A stretch of DNA of 64,000 bases from Arthrobacter sp. PGP41 (GCF_002953935.1 NZ_CP026514.1:4154001-4218000), one strand, 5' to 3'. Shown: positions 51,277 through 59,971, counted from the first letter of the stretch. A program made the numbers and translations. Notes: generated from the letters alone by a model not told the origin.

Positions 51277-52248
51277 ATGACCGGTGCGCCTGCCTCCAAC
51301 TCCGTGACCCTCCGCTTCCTCGCCGCCCCCATGGACGTGGGACACAGCGGCTCGGTGGACGCCGGAACCGTCCTTGAGTGGGTGGACAAAGCCGCCTATG
51401 CCGCCGCAGTGGGGTGGGCGAAGTCCTACTGCGTGACTGCCTATGTGGGAAACATCCATTTCGCCGACCCCGTCAACAGCGGCGACATGGTGGAGGTAGA
51501 GGCCACCATCGTCTACACCGGCCGGTCCTCGATGCACATCCGCACCGTGGTCTCCTCCGGAGATCCGAAGGGCGGCCCGGCAACCATGCGGAGCCAGTGC
51601 ATGGTGATCTTCGTGGCCGTTGGCGAAGACGGGAAACCCATCCCGGTCCAGCAGTACGAACCAGTCACCGCGGCGGAGATCGAGCAGCGGGACCACGCCC
51701 TGGCACGGATCAAGGTGCGGGAACAGATTGTCGAAGCCATGAACCGCCAGGAATATACGGATGCGGGCACGGCCGAACGCGTGACGCTCCGCTTCATGGC
51801 TGCGCCCACAGACGTGAACTGGGGCGGAAAAGTGCACGGCGGGATTGTCATGAAGTGGATCGACGAGGCAGCCTACGTCTGCGCCTCCCGGTACTGCGGC
51901 ATGGATACAGTGGCCGTGTTCTCCGGCGGGGTCCGGTTCTACCGGCCGCTGCTGATAGGCCACGTCGTGGAGGTGGAAGCCCGCTTGGTGTACACGGGGA
52001 CGAAGGGCATGCATATCGCAGTCCACGTCCGCTCCGGCGATCCCAAGAGCCGCGACATGAACCTCACCACCTATTGCCTGACGGTGATGGTGGCGCGCGA
52101 CGCCGAAGGCAACTCTGTGCCTGTCCCTTCCTGGGTGCCGGTCACCGAGGAGGACAAGCGGCTGCATGCCCACGCGCGGGAGCTGCTCGAGATCCGGGGC
52201 ACCGCCCCGGGCAACCGCCTGCCGAACCACTTGCTGGCGCAGGGCTAA
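51277..52248 (+). CDS. Acyl-CoA thioesterase, double hotdog (ACOT-like)
   Basis: A 323-residue tandem of two hotdog domains. Domain 2 (from about residue 165) has the intact GGKVHGGIVMKWIDEAAY motif with the catalytic region D-E. Domain 1 has the matching but altered HSGSVDAGTVLEWVDKAAY, in which H-G-G is replaced and the Glu is Lys. Active sites in such enzymes form between domains, so one site may be inactive. It hydrolyses acyl-CoA; chain length is unknown. Confidence 0.85.
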   Translation: MTGAPASNSVTLRFLAAPMDVGHSGSVDAGTVLEWVDKAAYAAAVGWAKSYCVTAYVGNIHFADPVNSGDMVEVEATIVYTGRSSMHIRTVVSSGDPKGGPATMRSQCMVIFVAVGEDGKPIPVQQYEPVTAAEIEQRDHALARIKVREQIVEAMNRQEYTDAGTAERVTLRFMAAPTDVNWGGKVHGGIVMKWIDEAAYVCASRYCGMDTVAVFSGGVRFYRPLLIGHVVEVEARLVYTGTKGMHIAVHVRSGDPKSRDMNLTTYCLTVMVARDAEGNSVPVPSWVPVTEEDKRLHAHARELLEIRGTAPGNRLPNHLLAQG

Positions 52249-52273
52249 GCCACCGGCCGCCTGCGCGTGGCTT

Positions 52274-53656
52274 TTAGAAGCCCCCGCCGCCGGCGTCGGC
52301 CGCCATGTTGGCGAACCGGGAGTAATGGCCCTGGAAGGCCACCACGATGTCCTTTGTGGGACCGTTACGGTGCTTCGCAACCAGGATGTCGGCTTCGCCG
52401 GCGCGCGGCGATTCCTTGTCATAGACATCCTCGCGGTGGAGCAGGATCACCATGTCCGCGTCCTGCTCGATGGATCCTGATTCACGGAGGTCCGAAACCA
52501 TGGGCCGCTTGTCCTGGCGCTGCTCAGAGCCACGGTTCAGCTGGGACAGTGCGATGACCGGCACCTGCAGTTCCTTGGCCAGGAGCTTCAGGGCTCGCGA
52601 AAACTCGGATACTTCCTGCTGGCGGGACTCCACCTTCTTGCCGGAGCTCATGAGCTGAAGGTAGTCCAGTATGACCAGCTTGAGATCGTGCTGCTGCTTC
52701 AGGCGCCGGCATTTGGCCCGGATCTCCATCAGCGACATGTTGGGGCTGTCGTCAATGAACAGCGGGGCGTCGTTCATCCGGCCCATGGTGGTGGCGATCT
52801 TGGACCACTGCTCGTCCTTGATGGTCCCCTTCCGGAGGTCCTGCAGTCCGATGGTTGCCTCTGCGGAGAGGAGGCGCATGGCGATTTCGTTCCGGCCCAT
52901 TTCGAGGGAGAACATCACCGTGGAGAGGTTGTTCTTGATGGCGGCGGAGCGGGCAAAGTCCAGGGCGAAGGTTGATTTACCCACAGCCGGGCGGGCGGCG
53001 ATGACGATCATCTGGCCCGGGTGCAGTCCGTGGGTGAGCTCATCCAGCTCGTAAAATCCCGTAGGGACGCCGGTCATCCCCTCGCCGCGGTGCCCGGACG
53101 CCTCGATCTCGTCCACGGTGGACTCCATGACGTCCTTGAGGACCACATAATCCTCCGCAGTGCGCCGTTCGGCCACGGCGTAGACCTCCGCCTGGGCCTG
53201 GTTGACCAGGTCCTCCACCTCGCCGTCCGAACCGTAGCCCAGCTGGACGATCTTGGTCCCGGCGTTTACCAGGCGCCGGAGGACGGCACGCTCGGCAACG
53301 ATCTCGGCGTAGTAGCCGGCGTTGGCTGCCGTGGGGACGGTCTGGATCAGCTCATGCAGGTAGGCGGGGCCGCCGATCCGGTTGATCTCGGCACGCTTGG
53401 TGAGTTCGTCCGAGACGGTAACGGCGTCCGCCGGTTCGCCGCGGCCGTAGAGGTCGATGATGGCTTCGTAGATGGTTTCGTGGGCGGGGCGGTAAAAGTC
53501 CTGTCCCCGGAGAATCTCCACGACGTCGGCAATGGCGTCCTTGGACAGCATCATGCCGCCCAAAACGGACTGCTCGGCAGGGATGTCCTGCGGCGGCTTT
53601 CGGCTCGCGTCTGATCCGCGGGTTGCTTCGACCGGGTCAAGATGCGCGATTGACAA
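52274..53656 (-). CDS. dnaB: Replicative DNA helicase
   Basis: A 460-residue hexameric helicase. The N-terminal domain opens PPQDIPAEQSVLGGMMLSKDAI. Walker A is ARPAVGKST (most DnaB proteins have RPGVGKT or similar; the Ala is a mild change), Walker B is VILDYLQLM, and the DnaB-type LSQLNRGSEQR and arginine-finger region follow. It unwinds DNA at the fork. The start is TTG 53656 with GAGGA in front. Upstream is a gene-free stretch with DnaA-box-like sites. Confidence 0.95.
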   Translation of the reverse strand: MSIAHLDPVEATRGSDASRKPPQDIPAEQSVLGGMMLSKDAIADVVEILRGQDFYRPAHETIYEAIIDLYGRGEPADAVTVSDELTKRAEINRIGGPAYLHELIQTVPTAANAGYYAEIVAERAVLRRLVNAGTKIVQLGYGSDGEVEDLVNQAQAEVYAVAERRTAEDYVVLKDVMESTVDEIEASGHRGEGMTGVPTGFYELDELTHGLHPGQMIVIAARPAVGKSTFALDFARSAAIKNNLSTVMFSLEMGRNEIAMRLLSAEATIGLQDLRKGTIKDEQWSKIATTMGRMNDAPLFIDDSPNMSLMEIRAKCRRLKQQHDLKLVILDYLQLMSSGKKVESRQQEVSEFSRALKLLAKELQVPVIALSQLNRGSEQRQDKRPMVSDLRESGSIEQDADMVILLHREDVYDKESPRAGEADILVAKHRNGPTKDIVVAFQGHYSRFANMAADAGGGGF

Positions 53657-54304
53657 ATTTGCCGTCCTCTATATGAGCCGGGACCCTGGGGCCCGGCGGT
53701 GATCCATCCTGATGTGGCGTTGCACGAAGACCGCGCACCGCTACCCGTTCAGGTCTACCCGCGGGGTGTGACAACGAAGCGGGCCATGCCCTCCGCAGAC
53801 GGCAAGGCACGGGTTATCCCCACTATCCACAGGTTTTCCACAGCGGGCGGTTTCTTCCGGATCCGGCGATTCCGCAGGCTGCTGTTGGAACCGGCGGGAC
53901 CCTGAAGAACAGGTACCCCGCTACGCTAGCCCCCTCCGCTCCTGCTGCAAAGCCAACGGCGCGCGGGCCCTGTGGACAACCTGTGCACTAAGGGGCATAG
54001 CTTGTGCACAGCCTGTGGGAAAGGTTGTGGACAGCAAAAAACTTTGCCGTTCAATCGGGCCCTGACCTGCGGAAACGTTAGCATCGGCATGTGGAGTAAA
54101 TATTTCTTTCCGGGAATTTCATCCACAGCCCGTCTCACCGCCGGGGCACAGTTTGTCTCCGGGCACCGGGCGGTGACCCAGTTCGTTCACGGGCCGTGTC
54201 GTTCGTCATATGCCCGTGCGGACGTCTGGTCTTCGGCAGGCCAACACATATGCACAACAGTGAATATTGCTGTGGATAAACAGGAACTGGCATAAGCTCT
54301 ATAT
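53657..54304. other. Gene-free region with a DnaA-box-like cluster
   Basis: About 650 bases hold no convincing gene. I count several 9-mers close to TTATCCACA or the actinobacterial TTGTCCACA: TTATCCCCA (53814), CTATCCACA (53823), TTTTCCACA (53834), TGTGGACAA (53971, exact complement of TTGTCCACA), TTGTGCACA (54002), TGTGGACAG (54026) and TGTGGATAA (54271, exact complement of TTATCCACA). AT-richer patches lie at 54092-54120 and 54256-54306. It is both the dnaB promoter region and a possible DnaA-binding locus. Confidence 0.55.
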
Positions 54305-54580
54305 ATGGGCGAACTACTGCTGGTTCTGCTGCCGGCGATCGTCTTGGCGGCGCTTATTTGGGGGCTTGCCACGGCCCTTAGCCCACGCGATTCGGGCGTT
54401 TCGGACGCCGAGAAGTACCAGCGTGACCTCGCCGAACGCTCAGCCCGGCACTATGCGGCGCAGGTCCAGGCGGCCACCGCTGCGCGGGCCCGCCTTGAGG
54501 CCATTACGCGGCCAAGCCAGAACGCCCAGGCGATGCACTCAGATCTGGCTGCCACCAGGAAGTACACAGAACGGCTATGA
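54305..54580 (+). CDS. Small membrane protein of unknown function
   Basis: A 91-residue protein with one N-terminal helix (LLLVLLPAIVLAALIWGLATAL) and a basic, probably coiled-coil tail (RHYAAQVQAATAARARLEAI). It overlaps the next gene by ATGA (54577-54580). Not assigned to a family. Confidence 0.65.
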   Translation: MGELLLVLLPAIVLAALIWGLATALSPRDSGVSDAEKYQRDLAERSARHYAAQVQAATAARARLEAITRPSQNAQAMHSDLAATRKYTERL

Positions 54581-55155
54581 AAATGGAATCGCTCGTGATC
54601 CCTGTCCTTATCCTCCTGGCCGTGGCTGCCGGAGTCTCCCTGGCTGCACGCGCCATCAGCAGGCGAAGGGCTTCCGCCGGCGCGGCATCCGGGGCGCCGG
54701 CCGTCAGTTCCGCCGACCTCGCCCGCCAGGCGGCCGCAAAACTTTCCGAGGACGAACACCGGCGGCTATACGCCCTTATTGCCCAGGGCCAGGCCATGGC
54801 AGCCATCAAGCTCTACTACGAGGTCACGGGCGACGGGCTGCGCGCGTCACGCGATGCCGTCGGTGCGCTGGCCGCCCACCCCCAGCCCTACCGGGGCCCC
54901 GAAGCAGTGCCGCAGTCCACTGAGGACGACGAGGACGACGAGCCGCAGCGGTTCCCCTATCGCTACCGGGCCATCGCGAGCAAAGGCGACGTAACCCGCG
55001 AGGTCAGCAGCAATATGCTCAACGACGAGATCTACGGCAGGATCCGCACCCTGGCCCGCAACGGGGATACGGAGGCGGCTGCCACGGCCCTGACGCGGCA
55101 CTCCGATATTTCCATGAAGCAGGCCCGGGAGTTCATCGAACTGCTGGACGACTAA
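54577..55155 (+). CDS. Membrane-anchored protein with two L7/L12-like helical repeats
   Basis: A 192-residue protein. One N-terminal helix (VIPVLILLAVAAGVSLAARA) anchors it. Residues about 60-95 read LIAQGQAMAAIKLYYEVTGD followed by GLRASRDAVGAL, like the C-terminal fold of ribosomal L7/L12. A second similar unit is at about 155-190 (LARNGDTEAAATALTRHSDI then SMKQAREFIELL). An acidic run separates them. Such L7/L12-like domains occur in membrane proteins of actinobacteria; function unknown. Confidence 0.65.
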   Translation: MKMESLVIPVLILLAVAAGVSLAARAISRRRASAGAASGAPAVSSADLARQAAAKLSEDEHRRLYALIAQGQAMAAIKLYYEVTGDGLRASRDAVGALAAHPQPYRGPEAVPQSTEDDEDDEPQRFPYRYRAIASKGDVTREVSSNMLNDEIYGRIRTLARNGDTEAAATALTRHSDISMKQAREFIELLDD

Positions 55156-55214
55156 GCCCGGCTGCACCCATGGAGGGGCCCACTGGAAGTTGGCTTCGCT
55201 CGCGGCGAGGAACT

Positions 55215-55841
55215 TCAGGCGTTCCCGGAGATGCCCGCCAGCAGCTGCTCGAATGGCAATGACTCCATGGCAGCATGCTTCCGGCCCGGCTGCCGCCCCT
55301 CAAGCAGGCGGGTGAACTCCCCGGCGGCGCGGTCGATGCGGGCGGCAAGGGATGACCCGTCGTCGTCCGCGGTGCCCCAGTCCAGAGGGCCGGCAAAGAC
55401 ACCTGTGGCCGCGATCCTGGTGCGCAGGTAGCTGAAGAGCGGGCGGAGCGCGTAGTCCAGGACCATCTGGTGGCGGTCGGTGCCGCCGGTGGCGCCGAGC
55501 AGGACGGCCTTGCCGTCCAAGGACTTGGGGTCGAGGACGTCGATGAAGGATTTGAACAGGCCGCTGTAGGACGCGCTGAACACAGGCGTCACGGCGATGA
55601 TCCCGTCGGCGGCTTCCACCCCTGCGATTACCTCTGCGAGGCGCGGAGGAGCGTAGCCGGTGACGAAGTTGTTGGCGATGTCCACCGCGAGATCGCGGAG
55701 TTCGACGACGTCAACGGCCGCGTTGTAGCCGGCCGCACCCAACTGCCGCTCGGCCGAGGCGGCGAGCTGATCGGCAAGCAGACGGCTCGACGACGGCACG
55801 CCCAAGCCGGCGGAAAGGACAGTAATACGGCGGGTTTCCAT
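55215..55841 (-). CDS. NADPH-dependent FMN reductase family protein
   Basis: A 208-residue flavodoxin-like protein. The phosphate-binding loop is SAGLGVPSSSRLLADQL, and VTPVFSASYSGLFKSFIDVL is the family's second FMN contact. It resembles the actinobacterial FMN reductases (CE1759 group) that supply reduced flavin to monooxygenases. ATG 55841 has AGGAG seven bases ahead. A perfect 16-base palindrome lies 38 bases upstream. Confidence 0.86.
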   Translation of the reverse strand: METRRITVLSAGLGVPSSSRLLADQLAASAERQLGAAGYNAAVDVVELRDLAVDIANNFVTGYAPPRLAEVIAGVEAADGIIAVTPVFSASYSGLFKSFIDVLDPKSLDGKAVLLGATGGTDRHQMVLDYALRPLFSYLRTRIAATGVFAGPLDWGTADDDGSSLAARIDRAAGEFTRLLEGRQPGRKHAAMESLPFEQLLAGISGNA

Positions 55842-56144
55842 GGCGGTCTCCTGTTGCTCGGCAGCTCGTGTACAAGTTACATGCATTTGCATGTTTGCAT
55901 CCAAAAGGGAAAACCGGGGAACGTGCCAGGTTATTCCCTTGTCCCGCCAGCCTCGAGCACAATGCCAGGGGTCGGCGGGGGTGCATTCAAGGCCTCGCGG
56001 GTCCGTATCGCGACGCGGGACCGGGGCGTAGAATCACGGCAGGCTGGGTCGTCGTCGCAGCCGGCGCCTGGCGGTCCGCCAAGCATCCCGATGCGACACC
56101 TTCCGTATGTTTGCGCAGGGTCTGCCCGATCGAAAGTCACCACC
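55842..56144. other. Divergent intergenic region
   Basis: This 303-base spacer contains the palindrome at 55879-55894 near the reductase promoter. The rest shows no gene, RNA or repeat that I can support. Confidence 0.4.
55879..55894. promoter_or_regulatory. Perfect 16-base palindrome upstream of the FMN reductase
   Basis: ACATGCA-TT-TGCATGT is fully symmetrical and lies where a repressor would overlap the promoter of the minus-strand reductase gene. A partly repeated TTTGCAT follows at 55894-55900. It is likely an operator for a MarR-, TetR- or HxlR-like regulator encoded elsewhere. Confidence 0.6.
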
Positions 56145-56690
56145 ATGCTCAGTAAACTCAGCCCATTCGTCACCGCGCTCCTCCTCGGCGGCCTCGCCGT
56201 CACCGGAGCTGCCCCCGCCAACGCGGAGGTCGTGGAACGCTACAGCCTCGATTTTTCGAGCAGCGGAGTAAACGGCGACTTCTGCGGTTCGGGGCTGCAG
56301 GTCGCATTCACCTATGACCGGACCGGTTCGGGCTCAACCATGACCCGCGGCGGGGATAGCCTGCTGTGGGTTCACGAGAAGCTCAGGATCGTCCAGACAT
56401 TCACGTACAACGGGATGACCGTGACCGACATCCAGCCGAACACGCTCGCCAAAGACCTCAAGATTGTCGACAACGGGGACGGGACGCTCAGCATCACCGT
56501 GCTGCTGACCGGAGAGAATCGGCTGATTGGAAGTGACGGCAAGATCCTCGCCAAGGGCGACGGCCAGGTCCGCAGGCTCCTCACCATCGACCAGGCGTCG
56601 GGCAACGTGATCAGCGACGAGCTGATCTTCGGTTCTACGGGTACGAACGACGACTTCTGCGAAGCAATCCTGGCTCACTGGGGCGTCTGA
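56145..56690 (+). CDS. Secreted protein of unknown function
   Basis: A 181-residue protein with a clear signal peptide (MLSKLSPFVTALLLGGLAVT to about residue 27, ending ANA). The mature part is rich in beta strands and has two widely spaced cysteines (DFCGSG and DDFCEA) that may form a disulfide. ATG 56145 with GAAAG ahead is preferred; the frame is open for hundreds of codons upstream but over another gene. Family not recognised. Confidence 0.65.
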   Translation: MLSKLSPFVTALLLGGLAVTGAAPANAEVVERYSLDFSSSGVNGDFCGSGLQVAFTYDRTGSGSTMTRGGDSLLWVHEKLRIVQTFTYNGMTVTDIQPNTLAKDLKIVDNGDGTLSITVLLTGENRLIGSDGKILAKGDGQVRRLLTIDQASGNVISDELIFGSTGTNDDFCEAILAHWGV

Positions 56691-56721
56691 CCCGGCTGGC
56701 CCGTCCACGGTCCAAAGCAAA

Positions 56722-56756
56722 AGACCCCCGCTGCCGGGATCCGGCGACGGGGGTCT
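56722..56756 (-). terminator. Terminator of the rpsF-ssb-rpsR-rplI operon
   Basis: AGACCCCCG...CGGGGGTCT stem with inner GCCGG/CCGGC pairing. On the minus strand it is followed by TTTTGCTTT, as expected for the end of the rplI transcript; it can also serve the plus-strand gene. Confidence 0.8.
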
Positions 56757-56787
56757 CTGTACAGTCGGAACTGTTGAGCCGTAAAGG

Positions 56788-57240
56788 CTACTTGCCTGCC
56801 ACTACATCGAGTTCGATGACAGCGGCAACGTCCTCGTGCAGACGGACGTTGGCCTGGTACGAACCAACCGACTTGATGTGGACCGGCAGTTCAACCTTGC
56901 GCTTGTCGATGCGGCCAAGGCCAGCGGCCTCAACAGCGTCAGCGACGTCGCCCTGCTTGACGGTGCCGAACAGGCGTCCGGTTTCGCCGGCCTTGACGAC
57001 GAGCTTGACCGGCTTGGACTGCAGTGCAGCAGCCTGCTTCTGAGCGTCTTCCAGGGAAGCGTGCTCGCGGGCAGCGCGGGCAGCCTTGATGGACTCAACC
57101 TGCTTTTCGCCGCCCTTCGACCAGGTCAGGGCGAAGTTGCGGGGCAGCAGGTAGTTACGGGCGTAACCGTCCTTGACCTCGACAACGTCGCCAGCAGCAC
57201 CGAGACCGGTTACTTCGTGGGTCAGAATGAGCTTTGCCAT
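56788..57240 (-). CDS. rplI: 50S ribosomal protein L9
   Basis: A 150-residue ribosomal protein. It opens [34 protein letters not shown], the universal L9 signature. The N-domain binds 23S rRNA and a long helix links it to the C-domain. It is the last gene of the operon, 17 bases after rpsR. Confidence 0.97.
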   Translation of the reverse strand: MAKLILTHEVTGLGAAGDVVEVKDGYARNYLLPRNFALTWSKGGEKQVESIKAARAAREHASLEDAQKQAAALQSKPVKLVVKAGETGRLFGTVKQGDVADAVEAAGLGRIDKRKVELPVHIKSVGSYQANVRLHEDVAAVIELDVVAGK

Positions 57241-57257
57241 GTTAGTTAATCCCTTCC

Positions 57258-57497
57258 TTAGCCGCGGCCAGCGCCGGAGTAAGGCAGCAGAGCAACTTCG
57301 CGGGCGTTCTTGATTGCCTGGGCGATCTTGCGCTGTTCCTGCACCGTAACGCCAGTGACGCGACGGGCGCGGATCTTTCCGCGGTCGGAGATGAACTTGC
57401 GCAGCAATGCTACGTCCTTGTAGTCGATGACAGTGATGTCAGCGGCCTTCAAGGGGTTGGACTTTGGTTTGGGCTTACGGAGTTCAGCCTTAGCCAT
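57258..57497 (-). CDS. rpsR: 30S ribosomal protein S18
   Basis: A 79-residue S18 protein with [19 protein letters not shown] and the [29 protein letters not shown] block. It forms a heterodimer with S6 on 16S rRNA. No zinc-binding cysteines are present. It is separated from ssb by a 127-base gap holding a hairpin. Confidence 0.97.
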   Translation of the reverse strand: MAKAELRKPKPKSNPLKAADITVIDYKDVALLRKFISDRGKIRARRVTGVTVQEQRKIAQAIKNAREVALLPYSGAGRG

Positions 57498-57520
57498 CGT
57501 GGAGCTCCTATTCTAGGGAG

Positions 57521-57542
57521 CCCGTGGATGTTGATCCACGGG
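57521..57542 (-). promoter_or_regulatory. Hairpin in the ssb-rpsR spacer
   Basis: CCCGTGGAT-GTTG-ATCCACGGG is a perfect 9-bp stem in the mRNA 24 bases upstream of rpsR, with no T run. It may be a processing or translation-control element. Confidence 0.4.
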
Positions 57543-57624
57543 ATGGTGGTGGTCCGACGGCGGCAGGCGCCCTGGTGCTCGTTGGCACTGTGGCGGTCCC
57601 GGCGTCGGGCCTTAATGGGGTTGT

Positions 57625-58200
57625 TTAGAAGGGAGGTTCGGAATCGGGGCCGTTGCCCCAGCCACCTGCACTGGACACGCCGGGCGTGGCCCAGGGATCG
57701 TCCTGCGCAGCCTGCTGGTTGCCGCCGCCCCAGCTTCCACCGGAGTTGCCGCCCTGGTTTCCGCCAGAGTTGCCGCCTCCGAAGCCGCCGCCGCTGTTGC
57801 CGCCCCCGAAGCCGCCCTGGCCACCCGCGCCGGAGCGCTGGGTGCGGTTGACCTTGGCGTTGGCATAGCGCAGGCTGGGGCCGATTTCATCGACCTCAAG
57901 CTCGATAACGGTGCGCTTTTCGCCTTCTTTGGTTTCGTAGGAACGGCTCTTCAGGCGGCCGGTAACAATCACGCGCATGCCCTTGGTGAGGGACTCCGCG
58001 ACGTTCTCGGCTGCTTCACGCCAGACAGCGGCGCGGAGGAACAGGGTTTCCCCGTCCTTCCACTCGTTGGACTGGCGATCAAAGGTACGCGGGGTGGAAG
58101 CGATGGTGAAGTTCGCTACTGCCGAACCGGACGGTGTGAACCGCAATTCCGGGTCATTGGTGAGATTACCGATGACCGTAATGGTAGTTTCGCCTGCCAT
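57625..58200 (-). CDS. ssb: Single-stranded DNA-binding protein
   Basis: A 191-residue SSB. The OB-fold (residues 1-110) includes [18 protein letters not shown] and [17 protein letters not shown] Gly/Asn/Gln-rich linker with GGFGGGN repeats follows. The C-terminus ends DSEPPF, the acidic tip that recruits partners. It coats single-stranded DNA in replication and repair. It lies between rpsF and rpsR as in most bacteria. Confidence 0.97.
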   Translation of the reverse strand: MAGETTITVIGNLTNDPELRFTPSGSAVANFTIASTPRTFDRQSNEWKDGETLFLRAAVWREAAENVAESLTKGMRVIVTGRLKSRSYETKEGEKRTVIELEVDEIGPSLRYANAKVNRTQRSGAGGQGGFGGGNSGGGFGGGNSGGNQGGNSGGSWGGGNQQAAQDDPWATPGVSSAGGWGNGPDSEPPF

Positions 58201-58273
58201 CTACTGCCTCCTTGTTCGATCCTGGGTGAAGAGTGCGTTCCTGCGGGTGAAGAATGAAGATCAGTGCTGAAAA

Positions 58274-58579
58274 TTACTCAGCAACAACCTTCTGCTCTTC
58301 GGGGCGGGTGATCTTGGTGCGCATGATGGTCTCGTTAAGAGACAGCTGGCGGTCAAGTTCCTTCGCGGTTTCCGGCTTGGCGGTGAAGTTCACCACGGCG
58401 TAGATACCTTCAGACTTCTTCTTGATTTCGTAAGCCAGGCGGCGACGGCCCCAAATGTCAACCTTCTCGATGGTTCCACCATCGTTGGTGATGACGTTCA
58501 GGAACTTCTGAAGCGACGGCTCAACGGTACGCTCTTCGACCTCGGGGTCGATGATTACCATCAATTCGTAAGGACGCAT
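58274..58579 (-). CDS. rpsF: 30S ribosomal protein S6
   Basis: A 101-residue S6 protein opening [19 protein letters not shown] and containing [25 protein letters not shown] 58579 follows GGAGGTG at good distance; a GTG inside that ribosome-binding site is in frame but unlikely to be the start. It heads the rpsF-ssb-rpsR-rplI operon. Confidence 0.97.
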   Translation of the reverse strand: MRPYELMVIIDPEVEERTVEPSLQKFLNVITNDGGTIEKVDIWGRRRLAYEIKKKSEGIYAVVNFTAKPETAKELDRQLSLNETIMRTKITRPEEQKVVAE

Positions 58580-58927
58580 ATGTGAACCCACCTCCTTTGG
58601 GCTAAGCGGTTACGGCATTTCCGTAACAGGAGGTTCATTTGCGATTCCATGCGATGCCCCGCCGCCGGAAGGGAGGCAGGGCGCAGCACAGACTTCACTA
58701 TCCTAGTGCATCTGGGCCGGATAGGCGATTTATCCTTGCCTCAAGGCTAGGCGGCTGGCAACGGCCTGGAAAGCGCTGGTACGACGATGTGGAAAACCCT
58801 GCCACCCGCAGGCTTGGCTGGTCGGCGGAATCCTGGTCACGCGTGACTTCCGGCCCGTTTTGGCCAATGACAATGGGTCGGAACCACTGGAGGCGCCCAC
58901 GCCGGGGAAGCCCTTATCATCTGACGT
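58580..58927. other. rpsF leader and divergent promoter region
   Basis: The minus-strand leader contains the hairpin GTTACGG-N5-CCGTAAC (58609-58627), about 30 bases before the rpsF ATG. TAGGAT (complement at 58700-58705) may be the rpsF -10 box. The part near 58900 should hold the promoter of the plus-strand lipoprotein gene. No RNA gene was recognised. Confidence 0.45.
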
Positions 58928-59971
58928 ATGGGTAAACATTTGGTCGCCCTTGGGGTGGCGGCAATCTTCCTGGGCGGCTGCTCGGCCCCTTCACCACCAC
59001 AGCCAGCAACGGCGACCGCGACGGCGACGGCGGACCAAGCAGGAACCACCCCAGCCACAACCGACGGCGGAGGGACCACCCAGCAAGCGTCCACCGACTC
59101 TTTCGAGTTCGCCGCAGCCGGGGACATGAACCCGGACAGGAACACGTCCACGGCATCGCCCAGTGGCAAGAATGCCGCGTCCATCATAGCCAGTCTGAAC
59201 GACGGCAGCCTGGACAACTTCATCGCCACGGGTGACTTCCAGTACGACAAGTCGGTGTGCTCCGCGCTCGGATCCTATGACCAGCTGTGGGGACCGGCCA
59301 AGTCCAAAACGTACTGGACGGCAGGACCGAACCACGACGTTCAGCCCGGCAGGAACGATGAGCTGGACAAATATATGAACGGTGAGTGCGTTTCCACCAC
59401 GAAAAGCGCAACCAACACCCACCTTGGCCGGTTCGTGGACGCCCTCGAATGGTACTCATTCGATAAGGGCAACTGGCACTTCCTTGTAGCCCCTACGGCC
59501 ACCTGGCGGTACGACGCTGCGCGTGCGCGGGCGATGACGTCGGAAATGGATGCTGATCTAAAGGCAGCTAAAGCGGCCGGCAGGCATCTGGCCGTCGTTT
59601 ACCATGACCCATACTTCACCTCTGACACGTCCAGCCACTCCCGCTTCACTGAGGCCAAGCCGTGGATTGATGTGTTCTGGGCGAACCGTGTCCGGATACT
59701 GCTTTCAGGCAGCCAGCACAATTATGAGCGGACCTGCCCAGTGAACAACGTGGACCAATGCGTTGCGGACGGGATGCAACAATTCCAGGTGTCCACGGGT
59801 GGAATCGGCCTCCGGCGGTTTAACAGCAACCCCTCTTATGTGCAGCAGAAGTTTAGCGACACCTGGGGTCACCTAAGGATGAGCCTCAAGGCTGACGGCT
59901 CTTATACGTGGGAATTCCGTGCTGTTGCCGGCGGAATGCAGACTGACAGCGGGTCACGAAGCAAGGGCTGA
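58928..59971 (+). CDS. Metallophosphoesterase-like lipoprotein
   Basis: A 347-residue lipoprotein (lipobox LGGC, Cys about residue 19) with a Thr/Ala-rich linker. The phosphoesterase core is recognisable but altered: AAGDMNPD, GDFQYD, GPNHDV (usual GNHD), YHDPYFTS and SGSQHNYERT (usual GHxHxYER). The changes at GNHD and GHxH affect metal-binding positions. It is related to acid phosphatase/PhoD-like secreted enzymes but may be inactive or have another substrate. Confidence 0.75.
   Translation: MGKHLVALGVAAIFLGGCSAPSPPQPATATATATADQAGTTPATTDGGGTTQQASTDSFEFAAAGDMNPDRNTSTASPSGKNAASIIASLNDGSLDNFIATGDFQYDKSVCSALGSYDQLWGPAKSKTYWTAGPNHDVQPGRNDELDKYMNGECVSTTKSATNTHLGRFVDALEWYSFDKGNWHFLVAPTATWRYDAARARAMTSEMDADLKAAKAAGRHLAVVYHDPYFTSDTSSHSRFTEAKPWIDVFWANRVRILLSGSQHNYERTCPVNNVDQCVADGMQQFQVSTGGIGLRRFNSNPSYVQQKFSDTWGHLRMSLKADGSYTWEFRAVAGGMQTDSGSRSKG

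Noticed and set aside
53657..54304. Calling the DnaA-box-like region the chromosomal oriC
   Set aside because: Actinobacterial oriC normally adjoins dnaA and dnaN, which are not in the window; without skew or box statistics only a cluster can be claimed.
55470..56144. Long N-terminal extension of the secreted protein at 56145-56690
   Set aside because: The extension overlaps the FMN reductase gene on the other strand and would remove the signal peptide from the N-terminus.
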